Assembly (NCBI RefSeq): GCF_025574465.1 | Contig: NZ_JAOBPP010000017.1 | Coordinates: 62,001-126,000 of the forward strand | From: Kordiimonas aestuarii | GTDB lineage: Bacteria; Pseudomonadota; Alphaproteobacteria; Sphingomonadales; Kordiimonadaceae | Length of the DNA stretch: 64,000 nucleotides | Direction of reading: 5' to 3' | Shown here: one piece after another, positions 35,902 to 44,909 of the stretch | Layout: every line of letters begins with the position of its first letter | Position numbering within the stretch: position 1 is the stretch's first letter | The notes under the pieces: generated by a model | Seen by the model: the letters and a program-made list of their open reading frames with translations, nothing else | What the model was told of the DNA's origin: nothing | Databases searched by the model: none | Position numbers and translations under genes: made by a program

Positions 35902-37388
35902 TCCGATGCTTTGCAGTAGCGCTGAATATATTGCTGATGGCTTGGCAGGCCAGCGACCGTGCGGGCTACATTGCTTTTCACATGGTCAAGGAAATTCACC
36001 AGTTCTTCCTTACTCATCACATCGGCGACCGGATGATGCTGTTCAGGCATTATGCCCTGCCCCAGCATGACCTGTATCCATGAATTTTCAGCGAACAATT
36101 CATCGGCATTCTTGAACACCCGCCCGGTCTCCCGGAAGAGGTCAATCCGGTGCTGCAAAGTGTCCGGGATATCCATGGTTCTGCACTGCCGCCAGAACGC
36201 CGTATCTGTGCGGTTAGTCACATGATAGTGCAGGATAATGAAGTCCCGGATGCCTTCGGTCTCGAACTCTGTCTGCTGGTTAAACTCGTCGACGTCCGAC
36301 TGCTTTACACCGTGAGAGGGGAACATACGCATCAGCCGCAGGATACCCCGCTGTATGAGGTGAATACTGGTTGATTCCAGCGGCTCAATGAAGCCACTGG
36401 ATAGGCCAAGAGCCACCACATTTTTGTTCCAGTGCTTGCGGCGTGTCCCTGTGCGAAACTTGAGCACACGCGGCTCAATCAGTGGCTTGCCCTCGATGTT
36501 GCTCATCAAGGTTGAAATCGCGTCGTCGTCGCTTTGGTACCGGCTGCAGAAAACAAGGCCGTTACCGACCCGGTGCTGGAGCGGAATACGCCACTGCCAA
36601 CCACTATCGTGCGCGATGGACCGGGTATAAGGGATTGGTTCGCTGACCGCTTCCGTCTGTACAGCGATGGCGCTGTCGCACGGCAGCCAGTGTGTCCAGT
36701 CGTCATAACCGGTGTGCAGTGTCTGTTCGATCAACAGCCCACGGAAACCGGAGCAATCTATGAAGAAGTCCCCGTCAATCATCTGTCCGGATGCCAGCTT
36801 GAGGGCCCTGATGAACCCGGTATCACCGTGCTGCATCACCTCAACAATCTTGCCTTCGATGCGCTCGGCGCCGTGCTCTTCAGCCATCCCGCGCAGAAAC
36901 TTCGCATAAAGGCTGCTGTCCAGATGATAGGCGTAATTAAGGCCCTGCTCCGGCAGGTGGGCAAACTTGTTCTCGAGCGCCGCCTTCAGCTCAAGGCAAT
37001 ATTCACCAAAATCCGCAGCATGTTTTTCTTCCATGCCACGGTGCCAGAAATGCTGAAAACCGGCTGTCCAGTGGTCTTTGCCGGTGATGCCGAAGGAGTG
37101 GATGTAGCTTTCCCCCTGCGCCTTCCAGTTGGCAAATTCGATCCCCAGTTTGAAGGTGCCCTTGACCGCAGCCATGAACTTCTGCTCGTTGATGCCCAGC
37201 AGGCGATTATAGGTCAGAAGGGTCGGGATCGTCGCTTCACCCACACCGACGGTGCCAATTTCCTCGGATTCAATCAGTTTGATCTCAAGGGCTTTACCGA
37301 GCACCTTGGACATAGCGGCCGCCGCCATCCAGCCCGCAGTGCCACCGCCCGCAATTACCACCTTGCGAATTTGATTGTCTTTTTGCAT
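35898..37388 (-). CDS. Tryptophan halogenase family flavoprotein
   Basis: FAD-dependent protein of 496 residues from the ATG at 37388. Family motifs: FAD-binding GGGTAGW (14-20), GVGEATIPTL, the lysine equivalent to PrnA K79 (GTFK80), WQWRIP (264-269, the WxWxIP box), and EPLEST (E338/S339 as in PrnA E346/S347). So the halogenating residues are kept. Such genes recur in TonB receptor glycan loci of Caulobacter-like and marine bacteria; their substrate is unknown. It needs a reduced-flavin supplier not seen here. Confidence 0.94.
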   Translation of the reverse strand: MQKDNQIRKVVIAGGGTAGWMAAAAMSKVLGKALEIKLIESEEIGTVGVGEATIPTLLTYNRLLGINEQKFMAAVKGTFKLGIEFANWKAQGESYIHSFGITGKDHWTAGFQHFWHRGMEEKHAADFGEYCLELKAALENKFAHLPEQGLNYAYHLDSSLYAKFLRGMAEEHGAERIEGKIVEVMQHGDTGFIRALKLASGQMIDGDFFIDCSGFRGLLIEQTLHTGYDDWTHWLPCDSAIAVQTEAVSEPIPYTRSIAHDSGWQWRIPLQHRVGNGLVFCSRYQSDDDAISTLMSNIEGKPLIEPRVLKFRTGTRRKHWNKNVVALGLSSGFIEPLESTSIHLIQRGILRLMRMFPSHGVKQSDVDEFNQQTEFETEGIRDFIILHYHVTNRTDTAFWRQCRTMDIPDTLQHRIDLFRETGRVFKNADELFAENSWIQVMLGQGIMPEQHHPVADVMSKEELVNFLDHVKSNVARTVAGLPSHQQYIQRYCKASE

Positions 37389-37415
37389 CACTCGCCCACC
37401 CCTGAATTTACACTA

Positions 37416-38429
37416 TTACCGGTTCAGCCGGTTCAATAGAAACGCCCGCAGTTTCCTTGCCGTCATTTCATCGATTGGTGCCAGCACACCCCGGCTTTCC
37501 TCTGGAATATGCTCGAAATTTTCTGGCTTGTTTTCAAATACATAGAAATTGAAAATATCCTGCCAAATCTTCTTCTCATGCGCGGGCAAATCACGGATCG
37601 TCATCAGCGCATGTTGCAGCACATTGATGGGTGGCCCCATGTATGCAGGGATGTCCCGCCACCAGTAATTCACCAGCACGTTAAAAATGCTCAGGCTTTC
37701 GACATGATGCCACCACATGCCGGGAATATAGATGGCATCACCCGGCTCCAATTCCGCCACCTGTGCGACCTTCACCGCAGAGCGAAACTTGGGGAAACGC
37801 TCATAATCCGGCTCGCTAAAATCTACGAGACTGACCGCCTGACCAGCTGGCGTCACATCCAGCGGCCCGACATACAGGTTTTCAAGCTGGTCCGGCGGGA
37901 AAAGCGTGAAACGCCGTCGCCCCACCGCTACACAGGCAATATTGTCAGGCATGTCATAATGTGCGGCAATCCGGGTGCGGTTGCCGATCCAGATGCTTGC
38001 CAACGGCCTGCGGCCTTCAAATGACAGGTCGTTTTGCGTGCGGAAACCCGGCAAACTGGTGTCGATGGTTGTAGATGCCACATAAATCAATGGCGGTTCA
38101 GCGTCGCCTTCATGATCAGCGAGCTTTTCGAGGATGGCATCAAGCCTGGCACGGACCATTTTAAAGTTTGGGCCGGTGAAATCCTTATTGTAGAACACAC
38201 GCCCCTTGGCTGACGGATCACCAAGGGAAGCCCCCACGGTCGCACCGTCATAGTGCTCAAGCAGATGCTGCCGTGCGGCATCAGCGCCTTCAAGCCCTGC
38301 CTTCGCAAGGGGCCAATCGCTCACAAGCCCTTTCAGCACCAATGGCTCCCGCGACGAAAACACCTGTTCCGGCAGCGCGTCCGGCCGCACACCCTCAATC
38401 TCTTTGATCTTGTTTTCTACCGCTAACAC
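37416..38429 (-). CDS. JmjC/cupin_8 domain Fe(II)/2-oxoglutarate dioxygenase-like protein
   Basis: 337 residues, cytoplasmic. The cupin_8 iron triad is visible: H157-Y-D159 in AAHYDMPDN and the late His in PGMWWHHVES (H241 or H242), with the 2-oxoglutarate-site style sequence around RRRFTLFPPDQ. Relatives hydroxylate protein side chains. It lies 30 bases after SapC and 24 before the halogenase, which suggests the two enzymes act on the same target, perhaps a protein or peptide made in this locus. Confidence 0.9.
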   Translation of the reverse strand: MLAVENKIKEIEGVRPDALPEQVFSSREPLVLKGLVSDWPLAKAGLEGADAARQHLLEHYDGATVGASLGDPSAKGRVFYNKDFTGPNFKMVRARLDAILEKLADHEGDAEPPLIYVASTTIDTSLPGFRTQNDLSFEGRRPLASIWIGNRTRIAAHYDMPDNIACVAVGRRRFTLFPPDQLENLYVGPLDVTPAGQAVSLVDFSEPDYERFPKFRSAVKVAQVAELEPGDAIYIPGMWWHHVESLSIFNVLVNYWWRDIPAYMGPPINVLQHALMTIRDLPAHEKKIWQDIFNFYVFENKPENFEHIPEESRGVLAPIDEMTARKLRAFLLNRLNR

Positions 38430-38459
38430 GATCCAGTTCTTTCGAAGTCGCTTCCGATA

Positions 38460-39170
38460 TCAGAGGCGGGCATTCTTTCGCATGATGAGCTCACGCATGT
38501 GCGACAGCGACGCCAACACCATATAAATGGCCTGCAGGTGACCTTCCTTATGAAGCGCGCTAAGGACGTCGCCATCCAGAACAGCCAGCTTGTCTTCATT
38601 GATGGTGTAAAAGCCAGCCAGCCGGTTCTTTGAACCGTCTTTCAGTTCCATATCCAGAGTGAAGGATTCCAGAAGGTCGTGTTCAACAAGCGCCTGCACA
38701 AAACGCGCATTTTCCTGGTCGCCCTGATACAGCGCATCCAGAAGCGCCGCCACGCGGTTCAGATAAGGGGTGTTCCCACCGTGTTCGAGAAAAACCGGCT
38801 CACCCTCGGTTTCGCTGACACGCGGGCTATCCATATCCACATGCACAACTGTGTGCGCGTCACCGTCAGCGCCTTCAAAGCCGATCAGGAAGGGCTGCCG
38901 CTCAATTGCAACAGGGATATAGTCAGCGTCCCAGCCGTGCTCGCCAAGAAACAGGTTTTCGCCCTGTTGCAGACCCAGCATCGCCACAGGGTAATATTTG
39001 TCGCTGTTAGGGTCCTTTTGAAAGAAAATCGGATAATGCGCCTGAATGTTCCGGAATTCGAAGGGAAAAGTGAAGCCATACATGACGTCGTCGCCAAATC
39101 TGGCCGAGCGCTCTGTGATTATTTTCAGGTCTTTATGATCTACATTGTTCAACAGAACATGGTTACTCAT
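38460..39170 (-). CDS. SapC family protein
   Basis: 236 residues from the ATG at 39170 (the open frame to 39215 is not supported). SapC-like: HYPIFFQKDPNSDKYYPVAML, GENLFLGEHGWDADYIP, a variable middle, and a C-terminal LHKEGHLQAIYMVLASLSHM. SapC is named from a Campylobacter S-layer-associated gene but its function is unknown. It stands regularly with TonB receptors, cupins and halogenases in glycan loci. Confidence 0.9.
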   Translation of the reverse strand: MSNHVLLNNVDHKDLKIITERSARFGDDVMYGFTFPFEFRNIQAHYPIFFQKDPNSDKYYPVAMLGLQQGENLFLGEHGWDADYIPVAIERQPFLIGFEGADGDAHTVVHVDMDSPRVSETEGEPVFLEHGGNTPYLNRVAALLDALYQGDQENARFVQALVEHDLLESFTLDMELKDGSKNRLAGFYTINEDKLAVLDGDVLSALHKEGHLQAIYMVLASLSHMRELIMRKNARL

Positions 39171-39252
39171 GGACACTTCCCTCCCCCTACTCAAACAATT
39201 GGTGAGGCCACCCAAGCCCTGCGACCTTCCCTTTGAGACCTACCTTAGAAGG

Positions 39253-39278
39253 AAAAAGCCGTCGTCTCCAACGGCTTT
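39253..39278 (-). terminator. Hairpin between the TonB receptor and sapC
   Basis: On the minus strand AAAGCCGT pairs with ACGGCTTT around an eight-base loop and is followed by TTCC. It may stop most transcripts after the receptor and let some reach sapC-cupin-halogenase. Confidence 0.65.
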
Positions 39279-39307
39279 CTCCGGTTTTTTTAACTTAAAA
39301 GCCAAGC

Positions 39308-42304
39308 CTAGAAGTTATAGCGAACCCCAAGATTGTAACGTGCGCCGCCCTGCGTGACATACTGCACGTTATTGACATGGCGACCATGCAAACGCTGCGT
39401 CGAGTTGGTGATGTTGATACCTTCGGCAAATACGGTCAGGCCTTCCATCACTTCATAGCTGACGTTCACATCCCACTGCCCGTAGGCCTCGGTGTATGAT
39501 GGGTTGTTCGGGCCGCCGGCTGTGGTCGTCGCATTCAGGAACTTGTCACGCCAGTTATAGGCCACCCGCACCTGCAGGCCATTTTTATCGTAGAAGCCGA
39601 TAAAGTTGGCACTGTCGCTGAGCCCCAGCAATGCAAATTGCGTTACGCTGGCTGGAAGCTCGTTGTTGAAGTCCACATCACCGTTTACCATGGTGTAGTT
39701 GATCATCGCACCGAAGCCGCTGTCACCGAAGGTGTGCTGCAGGGCGAATTCCCAACCATTCAGCTTTGCTGATTTCTGGTTGATTGGCACCGTGATGTCG
39801 AACGTAACGGTTGGGTCTTCACCCTCAACACCGTAGATAAACCCGGTGTAGTTGCCGTTTGAATCGACGCCGGTGATTTCGACCGTGCTTGGGTCCGCGT
39901 TCTCGAAAATCCAGTTACGGATTGCTGTCGCGTCGGCATTGCTACCAAGGGCCGCCACCGCAGCCTGATAACGAGCCCCGCCATAAGGGTGCGGAAGATC
40001 AAATGGTGTCGCTTGAATTTCAGATACACCGATGAAGTTGTCTACGTCCTTGTGGAACCAACCAACGGAGAAATAGCTGGCATCGTCGTAGTACCATTCA
40101 CCCGAGAAATCGAGGTTCTTCGATTCAAATGGCAGCAGGCCTGGATCACCCTGATTACCGGTACCACCGTCAACCCGGAAGATCTCGTTCACGGTCTGGC
40201 CACCCTGGATATCTGCGTAACCCGGGCGCGTGATCGTCTCGCTGTAGCTTGCGCGGAAGATCACATTGTCCACAACCTCGACGTCAAAGTCGATCGCCGG
40301 AAGCCAGTGCTCGTACTCACCCTCAAGTTCCGTGAAATCCTGGTCGCTTGAGAAGATCACGCCAAACTCGTTAGCGCCGCCCCAATTGGTGCCAATCGCG
40401 ATGGGTACAAGCGCCTGTGAGGCAACGTCGGTTTTCTCGTAACGCATACCGAAGGTTACGTGCGCGGGACGCTCACCAATCTCGAAGTCCGTATTGGCTT
40501 GCAGGTAAGCACTGATGCTTTCCTCAGTGGTGCGACGGTCCGTTGAATAGTTGTCGGTCGCACATTGACCAGTGCCACCACAAGCGCCATAGAGGTCGTC
40601 GATAATGCCGGCCATGCGCTCAAAGTCCCAAAGGAACATTTCATTGAGCAAACCCGGGTCATCGCTGCCACTCAGTTGGTCGAACTTGTCGGCAATGGTT
40701 GTCAATTCAAAGATATCATCCGGAATATCGGAAGCCGGGCCTGCCCCACCCCAAGTGTCGCGCTGTACGTTCGAGTATGCCGAGCGCACCTTGTTTTCAG
40801 TGTATGAAACACCAAAATCAACGCTGGTAATCAGGCTGGTGTCAAAATCGTAGGCACCACGAAGTTGCGCCTGCTTGATCTCGGTCCGCATGTAGCTATT
40901 GCGGAAGCTGGAACCGGTTGAGGTTCTCAGCGCCGGATCAATACCGGTTACGCCAGGTGCAAAATCAACCGAGAGAACAGGAAACTCGTTCGTATAGTTG
41001 ATTGACTGACGTGCCACGATAAAGCTGGCTGTACCAATCACCGCATTTGTACCAAACGGGCTGTCCGAACCGGATTTAGCGCTGGAGCTGTGAGCATCAA
41101 GCTCAAGCGTCAGCCGGTCAGTTGGTTCCCATTCGATGTTAAAGCCGATGGAATTATTCTCGTTTTTAACTGCGAACATGCCACCGCCCATAGCAAGGTC
41201 AGTCGGCGTACCAAAGCTTTCGGAATAGAAGACCGGACCAGCCACAGGGCCATCTGTCCACTCGCTGCTTGTGTTCGCAAAGTCAAACCACACAGCCAGA
41301 TCATTCCGGGTGGTTGCAATGGTGTGTTCGGAATAAGTGTAGTCAAACGTCGCCGTCAGATTGTCAACCGGACGATACTGCAAGGTCAGTTGACCATTGA
41401 TCCGCTCACGGTCGATGTCATTAAGGCTGTAGTTCAGGTTTTGCTGAACGGCGTAAACATCGTCCGGGCCGGGCCGGTTGGTAACATTGATATCAGCCTC
41501 AGTGCCGCCATCTGGAATCTGCGGCAAGGTGCCCCAGTTATTTTCGGAGCCGAGATACGCACCGCGCCATCCGTCAGGCACACTTGCTTGATTGAAGGAG
41601 GCCTTACGCTTCTGGTAGCTACCAGAAAGCGCCACGCCAATCTTGTCATCAGCAAAGGTGTTGCTGTAAATGCCTGAAAATTCAGGAGTGATCGGGTTGC
41701 CATCGTTGCGCGATGTGTCATATACCGCTTTGGCACCAACACTTGCATGCATACCCGGGTCATTCAGCGGACGCGTCGTCTGAATATTGATCGTCGCGCC
41801 AATACCGCCGGTTGGAACCGACGCACGGCCGGTTTTATATACTTGAACCCCGGCAACACCCTCGGATGCCAGGTTTGCAAAATCAAATGAACGGGATGCC
41901 GACGCACCAGTTGCCTCAATCGAGGAAACCGGCATCTGGCGTCCATTCAGAGTCACAAGGTTAAAGTCAGGCCCGAAGCCACGAACGGTAACCTTGCTGC
42001 CTTCACCGTTTTGGCGGTCAATCGATACGCCGGTGATACGCTGCAATGATTCAGCCAGGTTGGTATCCGGGAATTTACCCATATCCTCAGCCGAAATAGC
42101 ATCAACCACACCGCGGCTATCACGCTTGATATCCATGGCACGCTGGAGGCTGCCGCGGATACCCGTGACAACGATCTCTTCAAATTCATCAACATTTGCG
42201 TCAGCACTGCTATCTTGTGCAGTAACAGCAGACGCAGACACCATGGCAAGGATGAGCGACATCGTGCTCGCCACGGGGCCATAGTATAGATTTCCTGGTT
42301 TCAT
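39308..42304 (-). CDS. TonB-dependent receptor for beta-glucan oligosaccharides
   Basis: Outer-membrane receptor of 998 residues with a signal peptide (1-29). After it comes a TonB box (FEEIVVTG), a plug domain (TNLAESLQRITGVSIDRQNG, VTVRGFGPDFNLVTLNGRQM) and a long barrel ending in a terminal aromatic (RYNLGVRYNF). It is of the Caulobacter-type carbohydrate receptors. It starts a five-gene operon; two LacI operator copies precede it, so beta-1,3-glucan oligomers are the likely cargo. Confidence 0.95.
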   Translation of the reverse strand: MKPGNLYYGPVASTMSLILAMVSASAVTAQDSSADANVDEFEEIVVTGIRGSLQRAMDIKRDSRGVVDAISAEDMGKFPDTNLAESLQRITGVSIDRQNGEGSKVTVRGFGPDFNLVTLNGRQMPVSSIEATGASASRSFDFANLASEGVAGVQVYKTGRASVPTGGIGATINIQTTRPLNDPGMHASVGAKAVYDTSRNDGNPITPEFSGIYSNTFADDKIGVALSGSYQKRKASFNQASVPDGWRGAYLGSENNWGTLPQIPDGGTEADINVTNRPGPDDVYAVQQNLNYSLNDIDRERINGQLTLQYRPVDNLTATFDYTYSEHTIATTRNDLAVWFDFANTSSEWTDGPVAGPVFYSESFGTPTDLAMGGGMFAVKNENNSIGFNIEWEPTDRLTLELDAHSSSAKSGSDSPFGTNAVIGTASFIVARQSINYTNEFPVLSVDFAPGVTGIDPALRTSTGSSFRNSYMRTEIKQAQLRGAYDFDTSLITSVDFGVSYTENKVRSAYSNVQRDTWGGAGPASDIPDDIFELTTIADKFDQLSGSDDPGLLNEMFLWDFERMAGIIDDLYGACGGTGQCATDNYSTDRRTTEESISAYLQANTDFEIGERPAHVTFGMRYEKTDVASQALVPIAIGTNWGGANEFGVIFSSDQDFTELEGEYEHWLPAIDFDVEVVDNVIFRASYSETITRPGYADIQGGQTVNEIFRVDGGTGNQGDPGLLPFESKNLDFSGEWYYDDASYFSVGWFHKDVDNFIGVSEIQATPFDLPHPYGGARYQAAVAALGSNADATAIRNWIFENADPSTVEITGVDSNGNYTGFIYGVEGEDPTVTFDITVPINQKSAKLNGWEFALQHTFGDSGFGAMINYTMVNGDVDFNNELPASVTQFALLGLSDSANFIGFYDKNGLQVRVAYNWRDKFLNATTTAGGPNNPSYTEAYGQWDVNVSYEVMEGLTVFAEGINITNSTQRLHGRHVNNVQYVTQGGARYNLGVRYNF

Positions 42305-42366
42305 CTACCTTCCCCTACTCTAATGTGCATTTCCCCGACGGCTGCCACGACTCTTCCCGCTCGCAA

Positions 42367-42380
42367 TGACAGCGCTGTCT
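42367..42380. promoter_or_regulatory. LacI operator, proximal copy before the TonB receptor
   Basis: TGACAGCGCTGTCT, 13 of 14 bases of the palindrome. It lies 56 bp from the distal copy at 42423 and ~63 bases before the receptor start. Confidence 0.8.
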
Positions 42381-42422
42381 CTTTGTTGATAGCAATACTA
42401 GGCATATATGTCTATATTTTTC

Positions 42423-42436
42423 TGACAGCGCTGTCA
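42423..42436. promoter_or_regulatory. LacI operator, distal copy before the TonB receptor
   Basis: TGACAGCGCTGTCA, the perfect palindrome. An AT-rich stretch with a possible -10 lies between the two copies, so bound repressor would cover the promoter. Confidence 0.83.
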
Positions 42437-42540
42437 CATTAACGAAAAAAATATCCATTATGTGAGGAAAACTGCGGCACTTCGCGCGTGAAAAATCCCC
42501 GACAGATGTCGAAATATCAACCAGATCTCCTCTTCGCACA

Positions 42541-42573
42541 AAAAATCGCGCTCCAATTCAATGAAGCGCGATC
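42541..42573 (-). terminator. Terminator after proB
   Basis: On the minus strand ATCGCGCT pairs with AGCGCGAT across a 12-base loop, then TTTTTT. It closes proB. Confidence 0.85.
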
Positions 42574-42602
42574 AAATCCCGGCCTGGCATCAGGTTTGGC
42601 GA

Positions 42603-43763
42603 CTAAAGTGTCACCACCACCTGATGGTCGTCGGTCGGCACATCCCACGGAAGGTGATTCTCCTTCAACACCACCATATTCTTCGTCGTGATTACATCAG
42701 GAACAGCCGAATACCCCAAGAGCTCAGCCGTACTTGCCTCAGGGTGCCTTGCTAGCACCAGCACCTCTTCCGATGAGAAGTTGGTAAGGCCGCGCGCAAT
42801 CTCCCGACCCTGCTCGTCATACACGTGCAGAATGTCACCCTTGTGGAAATTCCCATGGATGGAAACAATGTCGGTATGCGCAATTGGCGTGGGGTCAGCA
42901 CACAAGGCTTCCGCAGCCTTCTGGTTAAGGATCAGGCTGCCCGCAACCTGAAGCCTGTTCGTAAGCCACACTTTCCAGGCAGATGCAGGCGTTCCCATCG
43001 CTACACATGTTGTATGGCGCCGCTCCCCTTCAAGTACCGAAAGAAGCGGCCTTTCGATAATACCTTCGGCAATAATGGTGCTGCACCCGGCGTGCTGGGC
43101 CATATTCGCTGCCTGCAGTTTTGTGAGCATGCCGCCACTACCCAGCACGCTCGTACCTTCTGTCGCGGAAAGATATTCACTGACATCCTCAAGCCGCTCG
43201 ATGAACTGTGCATCGGGCTCTGACGGCGGCCGATCATACAAGCCATCAACACTGGTAAGAAGTACAAGATGATCCGCCTGAATCATCTGCGCGACCTTGG
43301 CAGCCAAACGGTCATTATCCCCGACTCTCAACTCTTCCGTCGTCAGTGTATCATTCTCATTCACGATCGGCATGATGCCATTCTCGAAAAGGCGCTCTAT
43401 TGTATTTTTCGCATTGATAAAACGGCGCCGCTCTTCCATGTCGCCGATAGTCACCAGAATCTGGGCAATGTCGAAACCAAACTCATGCGCCACCTGCTTA
43501 TAGGCGTTCAAAAGCAATAATTGCCCGCATGCTGCGGCAGCCTGCTTATCCAGAAGCCCTGCGTCTTCAGGTGTTTTACCAACAGCGTTCAGACCCAGCG
43601 CCACCGCGCCTGAAGACATAAGCACAACATCATAGCCCTGCTCCTTCAGCCTTGCGATGTCACTCAACAGCCCATGCATGAATGCATACCTGAGCGTTAG
43701 CTGCTGGCTGTGCGCCAACAAACTCGATCCAATTTTTACTACGATACGCTTTTGGTTACTCAC
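42603..43763 (-). CDS. proB: Glutamate 5-kinase
   Basis: Phosphorylates glutamate in the first step of proline synthesis. 386 residues: amino-acid-kinase fold (VVKIGSSLL, VLMSSGAVALG, IPIVNENDT-like IMPIVNENDT, GGMLTKLQAANMAQ) to about residue 260, then a PUA domain (GDILHVYDEQGREIARGLTN). It faces away from proC-proA across a 337-base region. Confidence 0.96.
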   Translation of the reverse strand: MSNQKRIVVKIGSSLLAHSQQLTLRYAFMHGLLSDIARLKEQGYDVVLMSSGAVALGLNAVGKTPEDAGLLDKQAAAACGQLLLLNAYKQVAHEFGFDIAQILVTIGDMEERRRFINAKNTIERLFENGIMPIVNENDTLTTEELRVGDNDRLAAKVAQMIQADHLVLLTSVDGLYDRPPSEPDAQFIERLEDVSEYLSATEGTSVLGSGGMLTKLQAANMAQHAGCSTIIAEGIIERPLLSVLEGERRHTTCVAMGTPASAWKVWLTNRLQVAGSLILNQKAAEALCADPTPIAHTDIVSIHGNFHKGDILHVYDEQGREIARGLTNFSSEEVLVLARHPEASTAELLGYSAVPDVITTKNMVVLKENHLPWDVPTDDHQVVVTL

Positions 43764-44100
43764 CAGTCGCCTCCTTTGTGGTTCGCTGGTCCGCCCTTCT
43801 TGGGCCTACTCATCAGGCGCAATAATATTACTTTGACCACTATTAATTTCAAGGCCTCATTTTTTATAAAAGGCCCTATTAAGTCATCCCATATGCTTCA
43901 ATCTCACATTTATATCAAAGATATAAGGCCGTTTATAGGCAGGCTTATATTTTTACCGCCACGCCGCAATAAAATCATATTTCATTTGTATTCTAAATAA
44001 AATTGCTTATATACGCACCGACCACGACGAACGGGCCTTCGCCGCGCCACTATGCTTGGCTGAAGGTCGTATACCGAGATCGAGACAAGGAGTGAAACAT
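43764..44100. other. AT-rich divergent region between proB and proC
   Basis: 337 bases without a gene, clearly richer in A and T than the coding flanks. It contains the proC promoter candidate at 43986 and imperfect short repeats around ATATCAAAGATATAAG. I see no RNA gene and no riboswitch I can name. Confidence 0.5.
43986..44013 (+). promoter_or_regulatory. Candidate sigma-70 promoter for proC-proA
   Basis: TTGTAT at 43986, 16 bases, TATATA at 44008; about 88 bases before the proC start. The assignment rests on motif match only. Confidence 0.35.
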
Positions 44101-44880
44101 ATGAATGTGCTGCTGATTGGCTGTGGAAAAATGGGTGGTGCGATGCTGCGGCGTTGGCTGCTGAACACAGAGCACACATTTACCATTGTAGACCCCATGG
44201 CGGAGAACCCTCCGGAGGGCGCCAAATTGCTGCGCGCTGAAGCTGATCTCGGCGACCGCCGGTTCGATATGGTGATGGTGGCAATCAAACCACAGATGGT
44301 GGACGATGTTTTACCGGCTTACAGAAAGCGGATAGCGCCCGGTGGCTGCGCTGTGTCTATAGCTGCGGGATGCAGCATGGCCCGGATCAGTAAGCTTCTA
44401 GGCGACGCACCGACAGTACGCGTCATGCCAAACCTCCCCGCCCTGGTAGGGCTTGGCGCTACCGGATTGTTCGCAAGCGACAGCTGCAGCGACACCCAGC
44501 GCACCCAGGTTACAGACCTGATCGATATCGTCGGCAAAAGCTTCTGGGTTGCGTCAGAAGACGAACTTGACCGCCTGACGGCGGTATCTGGTAGCGGCCC
44601 GGGATATGTTTTCCAGTTCATGCACAGCTATATTGAAGCGGCCAAGGAACTTGGGTTTGACGACGGGACGGCGCGAGCGCTGGTACTTCAGACGATTACC
44701 GGCGCAGCAAAAATGGCGACAGACGCCGACGAAACGGTCGTTGACCTGAGAAATTCCGTCACCAGCAAAAAGGGTACAACGGAAGCTGGCCTGCATGCCC
44801 TCAATCATGAAGGTGCACTCGATACCCTTCTGAAGAATACCACGCGTGCTGCATATAATCGCGCGCTCGAACTGCAATAA
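44101..44880 (+). CDS. proC: Pyrroline-5-carboxylate reductase
   Basis: Last step of proline synthesis (P5C to proline with NAD(P)H). 259 residues from the ATG at 44101, after AAGGAG; the longer frame is not supported. N-terminal Rossmann [34 protein letters not shown], and the ProC signature [21 protein letters not shown] with [13 protein letters not shown] near the end. It is followed by proA 29 bases later. Confidence 0.95.
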   Translation: MNVLLIGCGKMGGAMLRRWLLNTEHTFTIVDPMAENPPEGAKLLRAEADLGDRRFDMVMVAIKPQMVDDVLPAYRKRIAPGGCAVSIAAGCSMARISKLLGDAPTVRVMPNLPALVGLGATGLFASDSCSDTQRTQVTDLIDIVGKSFWVASEDELDRLTAVSGSGPGYVFQFMHSYIEAAKELGFDDGTARALVLQTITGAAKMATDADETVVDLRNSVTSKKGTTEAGLHALNHEGALDTLLKNTTRAAYNRALELQ

Positions 44881-44909
44881 ACCACCTCGAGAACCAAAGG
44901 AGTTCTTAC

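Noticed and set aside
36534..37439. 301-residue plus-strand frame opposite the halogenase
   Set aside because: Shadow of a well-conserved gene; no family features or ribosome site.
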